NCBI GenBank assembly: GCA_037074765.1
Contig: JBAMDO010000061.1
Coordinates: forward strand, 186,001 to 250,000
Direction: 5' to 3'
DNA from: Mansonella perstans
Lineage: Eukaryota; Nematoda; Chromadorea; Rhabditida; Onchocercidae
DNA length: 64,000 bases
Position numbers and translations under genes: made by a program. A model generated the notes under the pieces. The model was given only the letters and a program-made list of their open reading frames with translations. It was not told the origin of the DNA and searched no databases. Below, in pieces: positions 1 through 12,200 of this stretch (position 1 is the stretch's first letter; each line of letters begins with the position of its first letter).

Positions 1-2099
1 GATAAATGATATTTGAGTTTTTCAAGTTTTAGAACGCCATTTTTTTTAATGTAATCATTTAATTTCAAAAAAAAACTCAAAATTAACCAACATTGAACGC
101 ATTTCCACTCAAAAGCTTTTTAGAATGAAATTCCGAAAATGTTTTAAAAAGTTCTGTTTTAATTTTTTTGAGAATAAATTTTGAATGTATAATTGTAAAA
201 CAAATTGAAATCATTTTATATTATCACCGCCTTTTGTATTTTTTCCTTTTTTCCTTCTTGGGTTATTTTTTCATCAATATCTTCGCTCTCCATACTTTTC
301 TTTGATGACAGTAATATATGGGGTGGTTTTATATCTGTATTATCATTGGTTGATCTATCGGTGATAAAATATTTTGACGATGATTAATTAAAAAGAAGAA
401 TAAATTGAAGTGAAGCACATAAATGAAAATTTTATTGAACTGATAATAAAAAAGATGAAATAGCCTTAAAAGCCTTAATTCTAAGTCTTATTTTTTTAAT
501 CACGAGTCTTAATTTTAATATCATCAAACTGGATATATGTACATGTTTTTTTGCTTTCTTCCATTTCAGCTTTCTACTAATTTCAGCACTTCACATTTTC
601 GAATTTTGCATTTGCTAAAAATTTTCAGCTTTGTAGTCTTTCCTTTCCTTCCGTTTCTATTTACTTTCCAAGCTTCCAAAATTAAAAAATCAAAATTCAA
701 ATTTTTTGAACACACTTTTTGCAAATCTTCTTTTGCTTCTTTTACTATCCGAACGCCGCTTTAATATTTTTGCTGGAAGTGATGCTAACAGCCTGCTTTT
801 TGACTTGTTTTTGGGAGAAATTATTGTACTTGTTGTTTTTCGATTTCTAGAAAAGTATTCCTACTTGTTTAATTGCTCACTTATTTGTACAATAATTGGT
901 TTACATATTTATTTATTCTTTTCATTGCTCTTTGTGATTAATAGTTTTAATCTATTTTTTGAGTTATTATTATCCAAATAAAAAAATTCATCAAACTATG
1001 ATCAAAATACATTTAAGTTTAGTTGCTGTCAAGTTTAATAGTTAATTTTAATTTAACGTCATAAATTTCTTGCTTTGTAAGCAAAAAATCACACTGACCT
1101 CTATCATCAGCAAAAATTTAATTACTATTTGAATCAACTCAGCTTACGTGTGATCTCTCGTTTACTTGTTGAAGCATGTAATTTAAACGCGGAATAGAAA
1201 GCAACTTTTCCTATTCTAGAGTATAAAGAACTAATTATTATCAGTCTTTTGAAAACATATGTACGAATCTATCACTCAGCTTTTTCATCTTTTGTACCAT
1301 TTGCGCTTTTCTTTCATCCAACATACTACGATTCATGGCATCTTCGAACAGCACACTAATAAGCTAACAAAAAACAATGAATTCTTCTTCTTTTCATCAT
1401 TTCTTTTGTTACATTTAATTATTACGGAAAAATTTACATAAAAATTCATTTTTATAATTAACTGCAATAATGTTATATTTAATTAATCAATTAAAATCAC
1501 ACGATTTTTTGTTTTTTCTTTTCGTTGTAAAAAAAAAAAGTTACTTCTAAAATGTCTCCAAATCATATATGCCATATCATATATTATTGGACCTTTCCTG
1601 TCTTCAAAAGACAAACAAATATTTTTAGGAAAAAAAAACTGTCCTGTTCAAAAAGAAGTTCCAGTGATATGTGAGGATATAGTTACAACCATGTATAGCT
1701 TATGTTTTTTCCCGAAAAGGAAACCTTCCAGTAGATAAATGCAGACCTGCTGAAATTGGGAATAGTTTTGATGCGAAAGAAATTTTTCTCGTGTGTAGAT
1801 GACTCGTTAAATAAACAACAGTTACACAAATAAACAAACAAATAAACTCTATTCTCCATAACTCATCAACAAATAAATTTTTAAACAAAAACAACAATAA
1901 ACGATGAGAAACCACTTGTAAATAAAGAAAGTGCTGAATGCTACGAATATCATGCAAATCAATGCCCCACAAATAAATTATTAAAAAAATAACAATAAGC
2001 CGATGCTTTCTGATAAGCACACATAAAATAAATGCGCTATAAATGAATTATTTAAAAAAAAAGATAATAAAAAAAAATAGGAAATCATTTTATAAGTAA

Positions 2100-2174
2100 A
2101 TAAATGCTATACAAATAAATTCTATACAAAGAAATGCTATACAGATAAATGCTATACAAATAAATGCTATGTAA
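2100..2174. repeat. 15-bp tandem repeat, about 5 copies
   Basis: Five consecutive units of the form ATAAATGCTATACAA, with one or two changes per unit, run head to tail. They lie in otherwise A-rich spacer. Confidence 0.8.
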
Positions 2175-2339
2175 ATAATAAAAAATGGCAGCAAACAATG
2201 ATAAAATAAACAAATAAACAGACATAAAACAACATACTCATATTTGTATGTGTATGATGTACTTGTGTGTTTATGCTATGTGTTTGTATTTAATTTTGTC
2301 TGTGAATTTATATGTATCGTAAGCTGAATTTGATAATAA

Positions 2340-2500
2340 CATTTATGTGACATATTTATTATGTGGCATATTTTATTATTTTTATTATATGGCATATTTT
2401 AATATGTGGCATATTTTATTATTTAACAAATACTATCTTTAAAATGGCAACGCAATACTTTATGTCACCATGGCGACCTAAGTAAATATGCCACATATTT
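2340..2500. repeat. Dispersed short repeat with an inverted copy
   Basis: The 14-16 bp element ATGTGGCATATTTTA recurs about three times between 2340 and 2425. Its reverse complement (AATATGCCACATATT) occurs near 2484-2498. The pair could form a stem and may be the remains of a small inverted-repeat element. No target-site duplication is evident. Confidence 0.5.
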
Positions 2501-2516
2501 GTAGGCATGTGTGCGT

Positions 2517-2546
2517 TTATATGTGTGTGTGTGTGTGTGTGTGTGT
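2517..2546. repeat. (TG)n microsatellite
   Basis: An uninterrupted run of TG dinucleotides about 26 bp long, with looser TG-rich sequence on both sides. Confidence 0.9.
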
Positions 2547-3137
2547 ATTTGGTGTGAATGTATATAAATGTGTGTATGTATTTATGTATATGTTTCTTTT
2601 AGCTATTTCAAATTGGAAGTATATTTGAATGATTGAGAAAATTAAGTGAAAATATTCGACATTTCGCTTTTCTTCATTCTTTTTATTTTTTTTGTTCTAT
2701 GCAAGTGAAATTTCAATTCACTTTAAGTTCTATTTTTGGCTTTTTCTTTTTCTTTCTTTCAATTTCTATTTCTCATATGATTTTAGGTATATTTCAGTAG
2801 CCTTTTTCTGAAAAACATTCTTATACATTGGCTATTTATATTGTGCGCAAAAAGACTAGATGCTTTGAATATGATAATAACCATAAGAAGGAAATGAATT
2901 TAATAGAAACAATGATTTCCAGGGAAACATTACTAAAATGTACACATGAAAAAAACTTCGCTTGGCTAGGTAACTAAGATCTTTCTTCCGTTTTCGGAAA
3001 ATTTGGCCTGCTGTTGTCTAATTGTAGTGTGACCTGGATGGATTAACAGGAAAAAAATAGAAAAGGAGAATCGAAGAATATAGCCTATACTATGTATGAT
3101 TTTTAGGTAAAAGGATATAGAAGTAATTTATTGATTT

Positions 3138-6100
3138 ATGTATGCCGAACATATGGCTGCTTCAACGGGTCAAACTTTAGCAGATCGGTATCTAATGACG
3201 AGGCGCCTTGGTGATGGAACATTTGGTGAAGTGTTGCTCGGTAAAAAACTTGATACTGGTGATAAGGTAGCCGTTAAAAGGTTTGTTTTTTCATAGTTTG
3301 AAAATTTGGTTATTTTTTTTTAAATTCAAATTTGAATTTGAAGCAAAAAAAAATTTATGTAAAAATGAACTGCTTATTTCGTTTTCTTTTGATTCCTTTT
3401 CTAGTTCTGTCTTTTTTCTTTTTTTTGAACTAAAAAAGTTATCCGAGCATTTTGTCATCAAAATAATTTTGTGTGACAAATATTTCAAAGGTATGAGTCA
3501 ACTAATTGTAATTTTCAGGATGAAAAGGAAATTTTATTCCTGGAGTGAAGCAATGGCATTAAGAGAAGTGAAATCATTAAAGAAAATGAATCATCCAAAT
3601 ATTATCAAATTACGTGAAGTAATCCGTGAACATGACAACTTATATTTTATATTCGAATATATGCAAGAAAATTTGTATGAACTTATGAAAGACAGGTAAA
3701 CTGATGAGGACGATAAGATATTTCAACATTAAGATATTGTTTTCGGAGTTATTTGTGGCAAAAAAGGAGACTTGAAAGTTTAAAGCTTAACAGAAGCTAA
3801 TACTTGAGGTTTGAATGCCAACAGAATTAACAGTTATAGATTCAATAATATTATTCAAAATATTGACCTTTTTTTATTTGGCAAATTTAAAAATCTTTTT
3901 TTTCGATTTGAGAAAAAAATTTCGAAGAAATTTTTAAATTCAGCAAAGCAAATATTTTTTAAAAAAAGGCCAGTATTTTGAATTAGCTGAAGCAAAAATG
4001 CAAATGAGTAAAAATGCATTAATTAGGTTTTAAATTATAATAATATCGTTAACAAAAATACATTTTCTATTAGGTGAATAAATGTATCATCCGTTGTCAT
4101 ACCAAAAAATTACACTAAATTGTCGAAAATCGTCAACCATGAAAATCATATAGAACAACAAAAAAATAGTTGCAATTTTTTCCATCATATTTTTATGCAA
4201 ATTTTTAATTATTTAAGCTTCAGCACCAGTACTTCTTTTAATATATCATGAGTAATTTAATTTACTTTATTTATTTGTATAATAATATTAAAATTAAGAA
4301 ACGGTAATTTGCCAAGTTTGGATAAATAAAAAGTGATGGATTTAATTTGAGATAAGAGGTTAGTAACAGCATCTTAATTTACGCAACTGTTTGAAGTAAA
4401 TAATTGTTTGTTTTAATTATAAAAGAATATAAATATCTATTACTTATCTATTAATTAAACATGAATTGCGAATTTGAAATGAGCAATTTATTGATTGGTT
4501 GGTTTTAATCAGGTTTTAATCAAATTAATTTCCAAAATTAGCTCATTGCTTAATTTAATTGTTTCTCTAATTAAGGGCTTTCTAGGTATGCATGTATGTA
4601 TGCATTAGTCACTCATTAATTACTTAGAATTCATTATTTTATAAATTAACACGAGAAATATTACTTTGCTAATTTATTTCATTATCGTTTAAGACAAATT
4701 TCTAAAACATAATTTTTATTTAAAAGTATAAACTTTTGTTGATAGGAAATATTTCTCGAATATTTATCGTCTATTTTTAAGGATCAATCCATTAATTCCA
4801 AATCATATTCCGTAGCTGCTTTTCATATCCGATATTGTAAAGACGAAAACTGAAAGATCTGATAATTTATGGGCGGAAAGGGAAATCTAATAATGTATGG
4901 ACAGAAAGTGGATGATCTGATAAGTTACGGATGAAAAGCGAATGACTTGATAAAATATACGGGCGAGAGCTGGATTTACCTGTCAAAATATATTTGTACG
5001 GTTAAATAAAAGAAAAATAAATAATAAAAAAAGCAAAAAATGATTTACGCATTGTTTTATCCAGATTTTTAGGGATCGATATTTTCCAGAACATATTATA
5101 CGGAATATAATTTATCAAGTATTACAAGGATTAGCTTATATGCACAAAAATGGTTTGTTATCTCTTTCATTTATTAATCAAATGATTTGTCGAAATTAAA
5201 AGTAAGAAACTAAAATTAAGAACAAAGCTTTTGTTTTGCTGGGAAAATTCAAGTAATTAAAAGATAAGTATTTAATTTTAATTTGCCATAAATTAACTAA
5301 TGCAGTTTTTTAAGGAATTATTTCTTTTTATATAATTTCAATTATGAAAAAATACTTCTCATTAATGAAATTAATGAACGATTACATGAAAAACTTTCTG
5401 TCATATATAGATTTCGTTTTTAGGTTTCTTTCATCGTGATATGAAACCAGAAAATATTATGTGTAATGGTACCGAACTTGTCAAAATTGCTGATTTTGGT
5501 TTAGCACGTGAAATTCGTTCAAGACCGCCTTTTACAGATTATGTGTCCACTCGTTGGTACGATTTTTTTAGCAAAATTTTTCATTTTTTCATTCATTTAT
5601 TCATTTCAAATTTTTTGAAAATTTAGAAACTTTCGCATAGCTTTTCATCAAATTTGAATTTTTCAGCCTTTTTCACAAATTTAAATTTATTAAACCACTG
5701 AGACTGAAATTCTTTTGAATAAAATAGAAAAAGACAGAATAAAAAGATAAGAAACAAGAAATTGATTTTTCTGAAATTTACAAGAATTGTATCAAATGTC
5801 TATCTGTGTGTATATGTATATGTGTCTGTATATGTCTGTGTGATAAACACATAGAAAAATATCTTTAACGAATGATAAGAGCAATAACCGTTGTATATTC
5901 AAGAGGAGATGATGTGATAAGAGTAATCTAAGTACTAAGCAGAAACTTACATGAATAATTTATAAATTATTGTTATTAAAGCAACTAAAATAACTTTGTG
6001 ACTGGCAAATGTATATTTTGATAATTGTAGTTGAATAACTTTAAATGATAATTAGATAACTAAAATAGATTTCTGAATGAGAATTTATAAATGATAATAA

Positions 6101-8112
6101 TTCAACAATATGACAGATGCTCAGAAAGAGACTTTGTATAAATGAAATATGAGATAAAATGAAATTTAAGACAGCATTAATTAATCAATTAATGTTACTT
6201 GTTTATCTAATGCAAACAGAAAAACGATAACTTTTTAGGTATCGAGCTCCAGAAATTCTTCTACGTTCGACATCATATAATTCACCCATCGATATCTGGG
6301 CACTTGGTTGCATTATGGCTGAACTATACATGCTTAGGCCATTATTTCCCGGTACCTCAGAACTAGATCAACTTTTCAAAATTATTACAGTGTTGGGAAC
6401 ACCCAGTAAGGTTGGTAGCCATTGTAGCTCAACCCTAACGCTCCTACTACTATTTTGAGATAGCTCATAGGAAATTATTTTCTCATTGAAATAATTAATA
6501 TATTACGAATTGTACATCTTAAAAATGCTGGTCTTTTGCTATTTTCCTACACCAGCAACAACAACATTCAAGTTAGAAATTTTTTTAAATCACTGTTAAG
6601 ATAAGCAATTTTTACAGGATGATTGGCCTGAAGGTTATCAATTGGCTGTAGCAATGAACTTCAAATTTCAACAATGTGTTCCAATACCATTTGCAACAAT
6701 TATAAATTCAGTGGGCAATGATGGTCTTAAACTGATGGTGGATATGATGCTTTGGAATCCGGAAAAACGGCCAAGTGCAATTGCTGTTAGTAAAAAAGCT
6801 CATTGAGGCAATAAAATAAGATGATACTTTTAAAAAAACAAAATGATTCAAAAATTTCATTACAAATTTATTTTCAGTCCTTGAAATACAAATATTTCCT
6901 GATTGGTGAAAAGTTAGGTGTATCAGCGATCCGTCAACTGCCTACATCAAATCGAGAAACCAGTGCTGGTTCAACTCTGTCCGATTCATGTGTTTTACTT
7001 AGTAAAGCAAAATTGAAAACGGATGTTACGGAAACGAAAACTGATATGGGAAACATAAATTCGGGACGGAATATCAATAGGAATTTACCTATTACGAAGT
7101 AATATTTACAGAGTAATTGATTAATTAACTAATCCCAAAAATTTGCATGCAAAATTTTTTTTTAGGGCAGCAAAGTAAAATAACTTCGCTAATTCTCAAT
7201 TAAATCTTTTCTTATTTAATTAGAAAATATTCGAATCATTTCCATCGTAACGTTAAATGATGTAAAAAGAATTTGTAGAGCTCTGGATGAACCATCAAAA
7301 AATGATACATTACTGGATAAGAACAGTCATATAATTTCTGGTACCGTAGTTATGAAAGCTAAATTACCTGCCAAAGAATTGTACATGTCAAAATCGAGAT
7401 ATATGCCTGGTTTGTTCGAATCTTTTGCTTGTAAAGATAAATTAATTTATAGTTTTAAAAGCTAAATTACTTGCAAGATTTCATTTAAATTCTTCGTTTC
7501 TTTTTTTAATTCCAGAATTTTTCTTAAAATCGAACTACAACATATACTATTCAACAATATATATATGATAAAGTATCTATTTTCTCTAGGTGTTATGGTA
7601 AATCAAATAAAACAGCAAAGCACTGATCCGGCGAAACGATCAAATCTGAAACCAAATCCGGCAAGATCAGCAGTACAGGCTCGTTTTGAATATGCTTACG
7701 GTAAGTCTATTTCGTTTTTTTCCTTATTTTTTGTAGAAATATTCTCTTACTTAGAAACCTAGAATAATTAACAAATCAAATCACGTGATTCCATTATGGA
7801 ATGAATTATATTACACAGACTACAAAATTGTAATGAATTTAGACATATAAAAAATTCATTGAAGGATATATACCATCATTTGGCGTCCGGAAAAATCCAT
7901 TAAATATAAGTACAAAACCATCCGGAAGAATTGACTGGACTGCAAAGTAAGTTTAAACTAAACAATAATATTATTCCTTACTTATTCCAAACTGTTCTCA
8001 TAAAATAATGTAAATCTTCCGTCTTCCCTAAATATGGATCAAACCACCACAGTTTTTGCTAAATTCTTTATGAATTTTTATGATACGCTTTTATAGATAT
8101 ATCCGACATTAA
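3138..8112 (+). CDS. dyf-5: MAK/ICK (RCK) family ciliary protein kinase, complete
   Basis: Serine/threonine kinase of the RCK (MAK/ICK/MOK) group. C. elegans DYF-5 regulates cilium length and kinesin undocking in intraflagellar transport. Exons: 3138..3280, 3519..3695, 5073..5152, 5424..5556, 6239..6410, 6618..6785, 6878..7098, 7279..7409, 7590..7700, 7865..7946, 8097..8112. All junctions are in phase, giving 477 aa, close to DYF-5. The kinase domain spans about residues 18-300: glycine loop GDGTFGEV (26-32), VAVK lysine 47, HRDMKPEN (137-144), DFG (157-159) and the RCK-type activation motif TDY (171-173). The C-terminal tail has the family signatures [15 protein letters not shown] and the terminal RIDWTAKY. 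An in-frame stop after the last lysine would remove only five residues if the final intron (consensus GTAAGT donor) were retained. Met6 or Met20 are alternative starts. The 7279 acceptor (TTTGTAG) is the least certain junction; it was chosen because it keeps phase. Confidence 0.92.
3696..5072 (+). other. Intron 2 of the dyf-5-like kinase, with degenerate repeats
   Basis: A 1.4-kb AT-rich intron between coding exons 2 and 3. From about 4845 to 4980 it has four degenerate units of roughly 33-38 bp, each containing a GAAAG..GATCTGATAA-like core followed by a short ATGG/ACGG segment. No coding sequence or RNA gene was recognised. Confidence 0.6.
5557..6238 (+). other. Intron 4 of the dyf-5-like kinase
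   Basis: A 0.7-kb AT-rich intron that splits the TRW-YRAPE tryptophan codon of the kinase. Apart from a short TG-rich stretch near 5810-5845, nothing is recognised in it. Confidence 0.7.
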
Positions 8113-9234
8113 CTACGTGAAACGATAAATATTAATAATAATCTGGATGCCTTATCGAATCATCGAATGTCACTAATTCAGTCATTTTGTATTCGTGCGA
8201 TTGTAGTATGCTACATAGTAAACAGTTTAATTTATTAATAAATATTTTGCGCGATTGATAAGTTATTCCAAAAAATAAAAATATGTACAAAATTCTTTTC
8301 AGAATAAATTTTTGGAAATTTAAGAAAAATGTTTCAGCCTTGTATCATCATCATCTTCAAAAAGATTTAGCATTATTTAGTTCTCTCTCCTCTATGTTAC
8401 AAACAAACTGGAAAGAGAGACAGGATAATACATCGAAGATTAACAGATCAATTTATTATATTAATTCGTTGTAACGAAAAGAAGGCAGTTATGGTAACTA
8501 TCACATTCTATATGTACACCTTCCTAAATGTACTTAGAACCTGAAATACGTTTTGATTTTGATTTTGATTGGAAATATAATTTATTTCAAAAGAAACGTA
8601 CAATAATTAGATCATTCAATATGGAAAAACCTGCAGAAGCGATTTGAAGATGTCGTAGGACGGACAATTTCATTTTTAAGCATTCGATGAATTAAAAAAA
8701 GAAATCAGCAAATAAATTAGGCAGTAAACATATTGCAAAACATACGTACATTTTCTTACACGTAGTTTAATCTCGCTGCAACGTTCAAAGTAAATTATTA
8801 ATGTTATAAGAAAGATTATCAATAAGTTAGAAATCAACACTTTGCTTCTAAAAAAAAATAAAAAGATATGTGAATGAATTTGAAAGGGTGAAAAAATCGA
8901 GAAACAAACGAGAGACATGTAAAAACTTCAACTGAAGGACATTAAGCATTCAATGATTACAAAGTATTCCAGAATACTTTTAAAAAAAATAACATCTAAA
9001 AAAGATTCTCAGTATGTTTATAAGTCAATGAAATATTACGACTTTGTCCCTTCCAAATATGGGACAAAAAGAAAAAATCACGTCGGATGGAAAGAATATT
9101 TCCAATACAAAACTATTCTTCTAATAGTAAGATAACATGACCATAAAGTAAAAAAAGTTAGGCACTAAAAAATGAGAACGACTGTATATTTTTTAGATTT
9201 GTTTTCGAATTGCTCTATGCTCGGAATAAATATA
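8113..9234. other. Convergent intergenic region between the kinase and ppfr-1
   Basis: Both flanking genes end here (the kinase from the left, ppfr-1 from the right), so the interval should hold two 3' UTRs. AATAAA-like signals are frequent (for example near 8240 and 9226) but cannot be assigned. No coding region is supported. Confidence 0.6.
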
Positions 9235-12200
9235 TTAGTTTATGCGATATTTGGCTGAAACAACTTCTTTCATTTCACGAAGTCGCTCAGCGTAATCTTT
9301 CGCCTGGAAAAAACGAGTTAGATGAAATTCGGGCCAATTTTTGTAAGACCAAAGAATGAGCATGATAAATTTTTCATTGTGTACGAAAATACAACTTGGA
9401 GTATTTTGAAACCAATACCTTGAAATATCAAAATGTGGAAAAAATATAACGCGAGAACAATTATTATAAAAACTGCAGAAGATTTTTGCTGAGATCAAAA
9501 ACATACGTCAATTACATTTTCTGTATCCGGAATTCCAAGTGAAATTCGCGCAGCGCGTCTACAATCCACATCTTTATCGGAAAGTAACGCTTCTAGACTA
9601 TGATGTATCATTGATGAGTCACGTGAGCCAAAGCGAAAAGCGTATCCACCGCGCGTTTTTGAAAGAGACTGTAAGAATGCCAAGCGTACATTTGCTACTG
9701 CTGAAAATTTAAATTTATTGGTTGTTTTCAAATATATGGAAAACTCCTGTTTGCAACTTCATATATATATATGCTGTCACTAGATATATCTGAAGTTGAA
9801 CTTACAATCTCTGGCTAGCCTCATCAAATCATTCAGTAGCATTGATGAAAACAGATCGTAGTTTAACACCTCATCTTCCAGAATTTTTTCACAAAACAAA
9901 GCAAATCTAAAAATAAATCAGGATATTTTCGAGTAGAACTAAATGAGCTCTATGATTTTTCTTTGCATGAGAAAAGCGAATGAAAACCTGCTGAGAAAGT
10001 AATTTATAATTGGGTAACTCACGTTTGCCTTCTTCGCCAGTTCATTGACCGGGCAAATCCTTTTACAATGTCAGTGATAAATGATTCCGTGATCGGAATT
10101 CCGTAGCCATCCATACAATCCGAAGTCCATTCTTCGCTTATAAATTTTCTCAATATCCTTGTCAGTAGCACAGTTGCCTCTTTTCGTACATCTGATATCC
10201 TGTCTGAAATATATCAGATAGTTTCAAATTTTTATTGGAAATTTATTGAATATTGAAATTTACATCATTTCAATAAATTATAAGCTGTAATTGTTCTTCC
10301 CTTAAGCAATCAAACAACTTTTTCAGTTGCTCAAACAAAAAGTCAAACAAAGAATATTCATAAACAGCAACAGCAACTCCGTCTAACTACCGATTTCTCA
10401 TTTTTCTACTGGAAATTAAAAACCAACCATTAGCTAACGTTAGAGCTATAGCGGCCAAATATTCATTAATTTCATGTATGTCAAAAAGATCACACAGAAG
10501 AATGCACTGCCTGAAAAGATGAAGAGTGATTTCAGAAAATAACAAGAATTAAATTCATAAAAAAAAAAAATAAATGAAAAAATCACTTGAACCATCAGCG
10601 TTATTTTAGCAAAGAAATATGAACAAATTTACCTAACATATATATATCTATATCTCCAGTTACGTCCATTATTGATATTTGAATGCAAAAAATTTGGTAA
10701 GAGTGATACTAACTTTCGCCTTGTAGTAGGCGTTACCAACTGAAAAAAAATGAATATCAGTTTTTTCTGTTTTATACGAGAATGAAGTTTAAAAACGCGT
10801 TTAATCTAAATACAGAACAATTGAATTTAATTAATTAAATAAAGTGACCAAAAATATCCCGAAAATTTTACTTTTTTTTCATATTCAAGCTTTTAATCCT
10901 TGACCCGACAATAATGTTCAGTAACCATAAATTACCTTAAAAAAGTCGTACAAATGATTCAATAATCCAAGTTTCACATCTTCTATATCTTCCATGAACC
11001 GTTCAAATATGGGTACTAAATGAGCATCCGCATTTTCCTCTCCAATAATTGCTGCAATTTCGTGGATTGACAGTGCCAACATATGTCGAATACGCCACTA
11101 AAACCATTTTGAAGTAAGGACTATAAATGTAAACACAGCTTATCTTCTTCATAATATAGCTTTCCTTACACTCATTAGAGTTGTCAGTATCGCCTAATGA
11201 AAAACAATGAAATTTGCGCAACATACTTGATATACACATCGAAAAAAAATTGAGAGTTTATTTTTCGAATCCATAATAACAGATGAATCGCGTTTACTCA
11301 TAGTAAAATAAAAAAATATTCGAAAAGCATGAATACTAAAGAAATATGCTTATATGTGCCTAATACTCATATTAGTCCCCTAAAACTCTATAATGATAAA
11401 TGAAAGAGATCATAGAACACGTTCCTTTCCAACTTTGACGCATAACTTCGACAAAGAAGCTTTTAGAAAAACTGCAAAAATACCTGCATATCTGATGCCA
11501 ATTGCTTGTAAGTACCCATGATACTAGGCCAATTGTTGCGACCAAGAGTAAAAGCAACGGCCGGGAAGCTGTAGGCACAGTAGCGACTTATTTCACCATC
11601 GACATCATTACACGGTGAGATCATGTGCACAAAGCTATCAAGTAAAATTTGTGGTATCGCTATCTGAAATTTTTTTTACTGAAATTCAAATACTACTTCT
11701 CAAGTCAACAGTTCGGCTCTTAATCAAACATGAGGAATACAGAAATGAAGTATGTTGAAGTAAAATGATGGAGCGGATAACCGTCACACATGAATGTAAG
11801 GACGGGAAGATGTATTATGAAACAAATACTTTTGAAGTGGTAAACCAATAATTTGCCAAAAATCGAACTTCATTTCTAACACTGATGCCTGAAGATGTCG
11901 CTTGCTCATTTTCGTCATCAACAAAACCGACTGATGAATCCATTTCAGACAAAACCGTAGCAGTTTCAGATATTTGATCCGGAATTACATCCGATTTCTT
12001 CAAATCACCCTCTTCCACAATATCATTTACAGTTCCTAAATCCTGAAAAGTTTACAAATTAGCTCGGCGCTTGCTATTTGAACATTGATAATAATCAGCA
12101 CACTTGAATTTGTGTGAAAACTAAAAAGATAACGCAGAAAATAAAAAGATTTGATATTCCATGAAACAAAAGCATTCATTTACAGTATATAATAAGTAAG

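Larger units (their letters stand above)
1..3137. other. AT-rich spacer upstream of the kinase gene
   Basis: No gene is supported here. The reading frames present are short, hydrophobic, and made of T-rich low-complexity sequence. The interval holds a 15-bp tandem repeat (2100-2174), copies of an ATGTGGCATATTTTA-like element (about 2340-2425) with one inverted copy near 2484-2498, and a TG run near 2521-2546. A TTTTTAG acceptor ends at 3106, 31 bases before the kinase ATG. It could be the spliced-leader acceptor of that gene. Confidence 0.6.
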
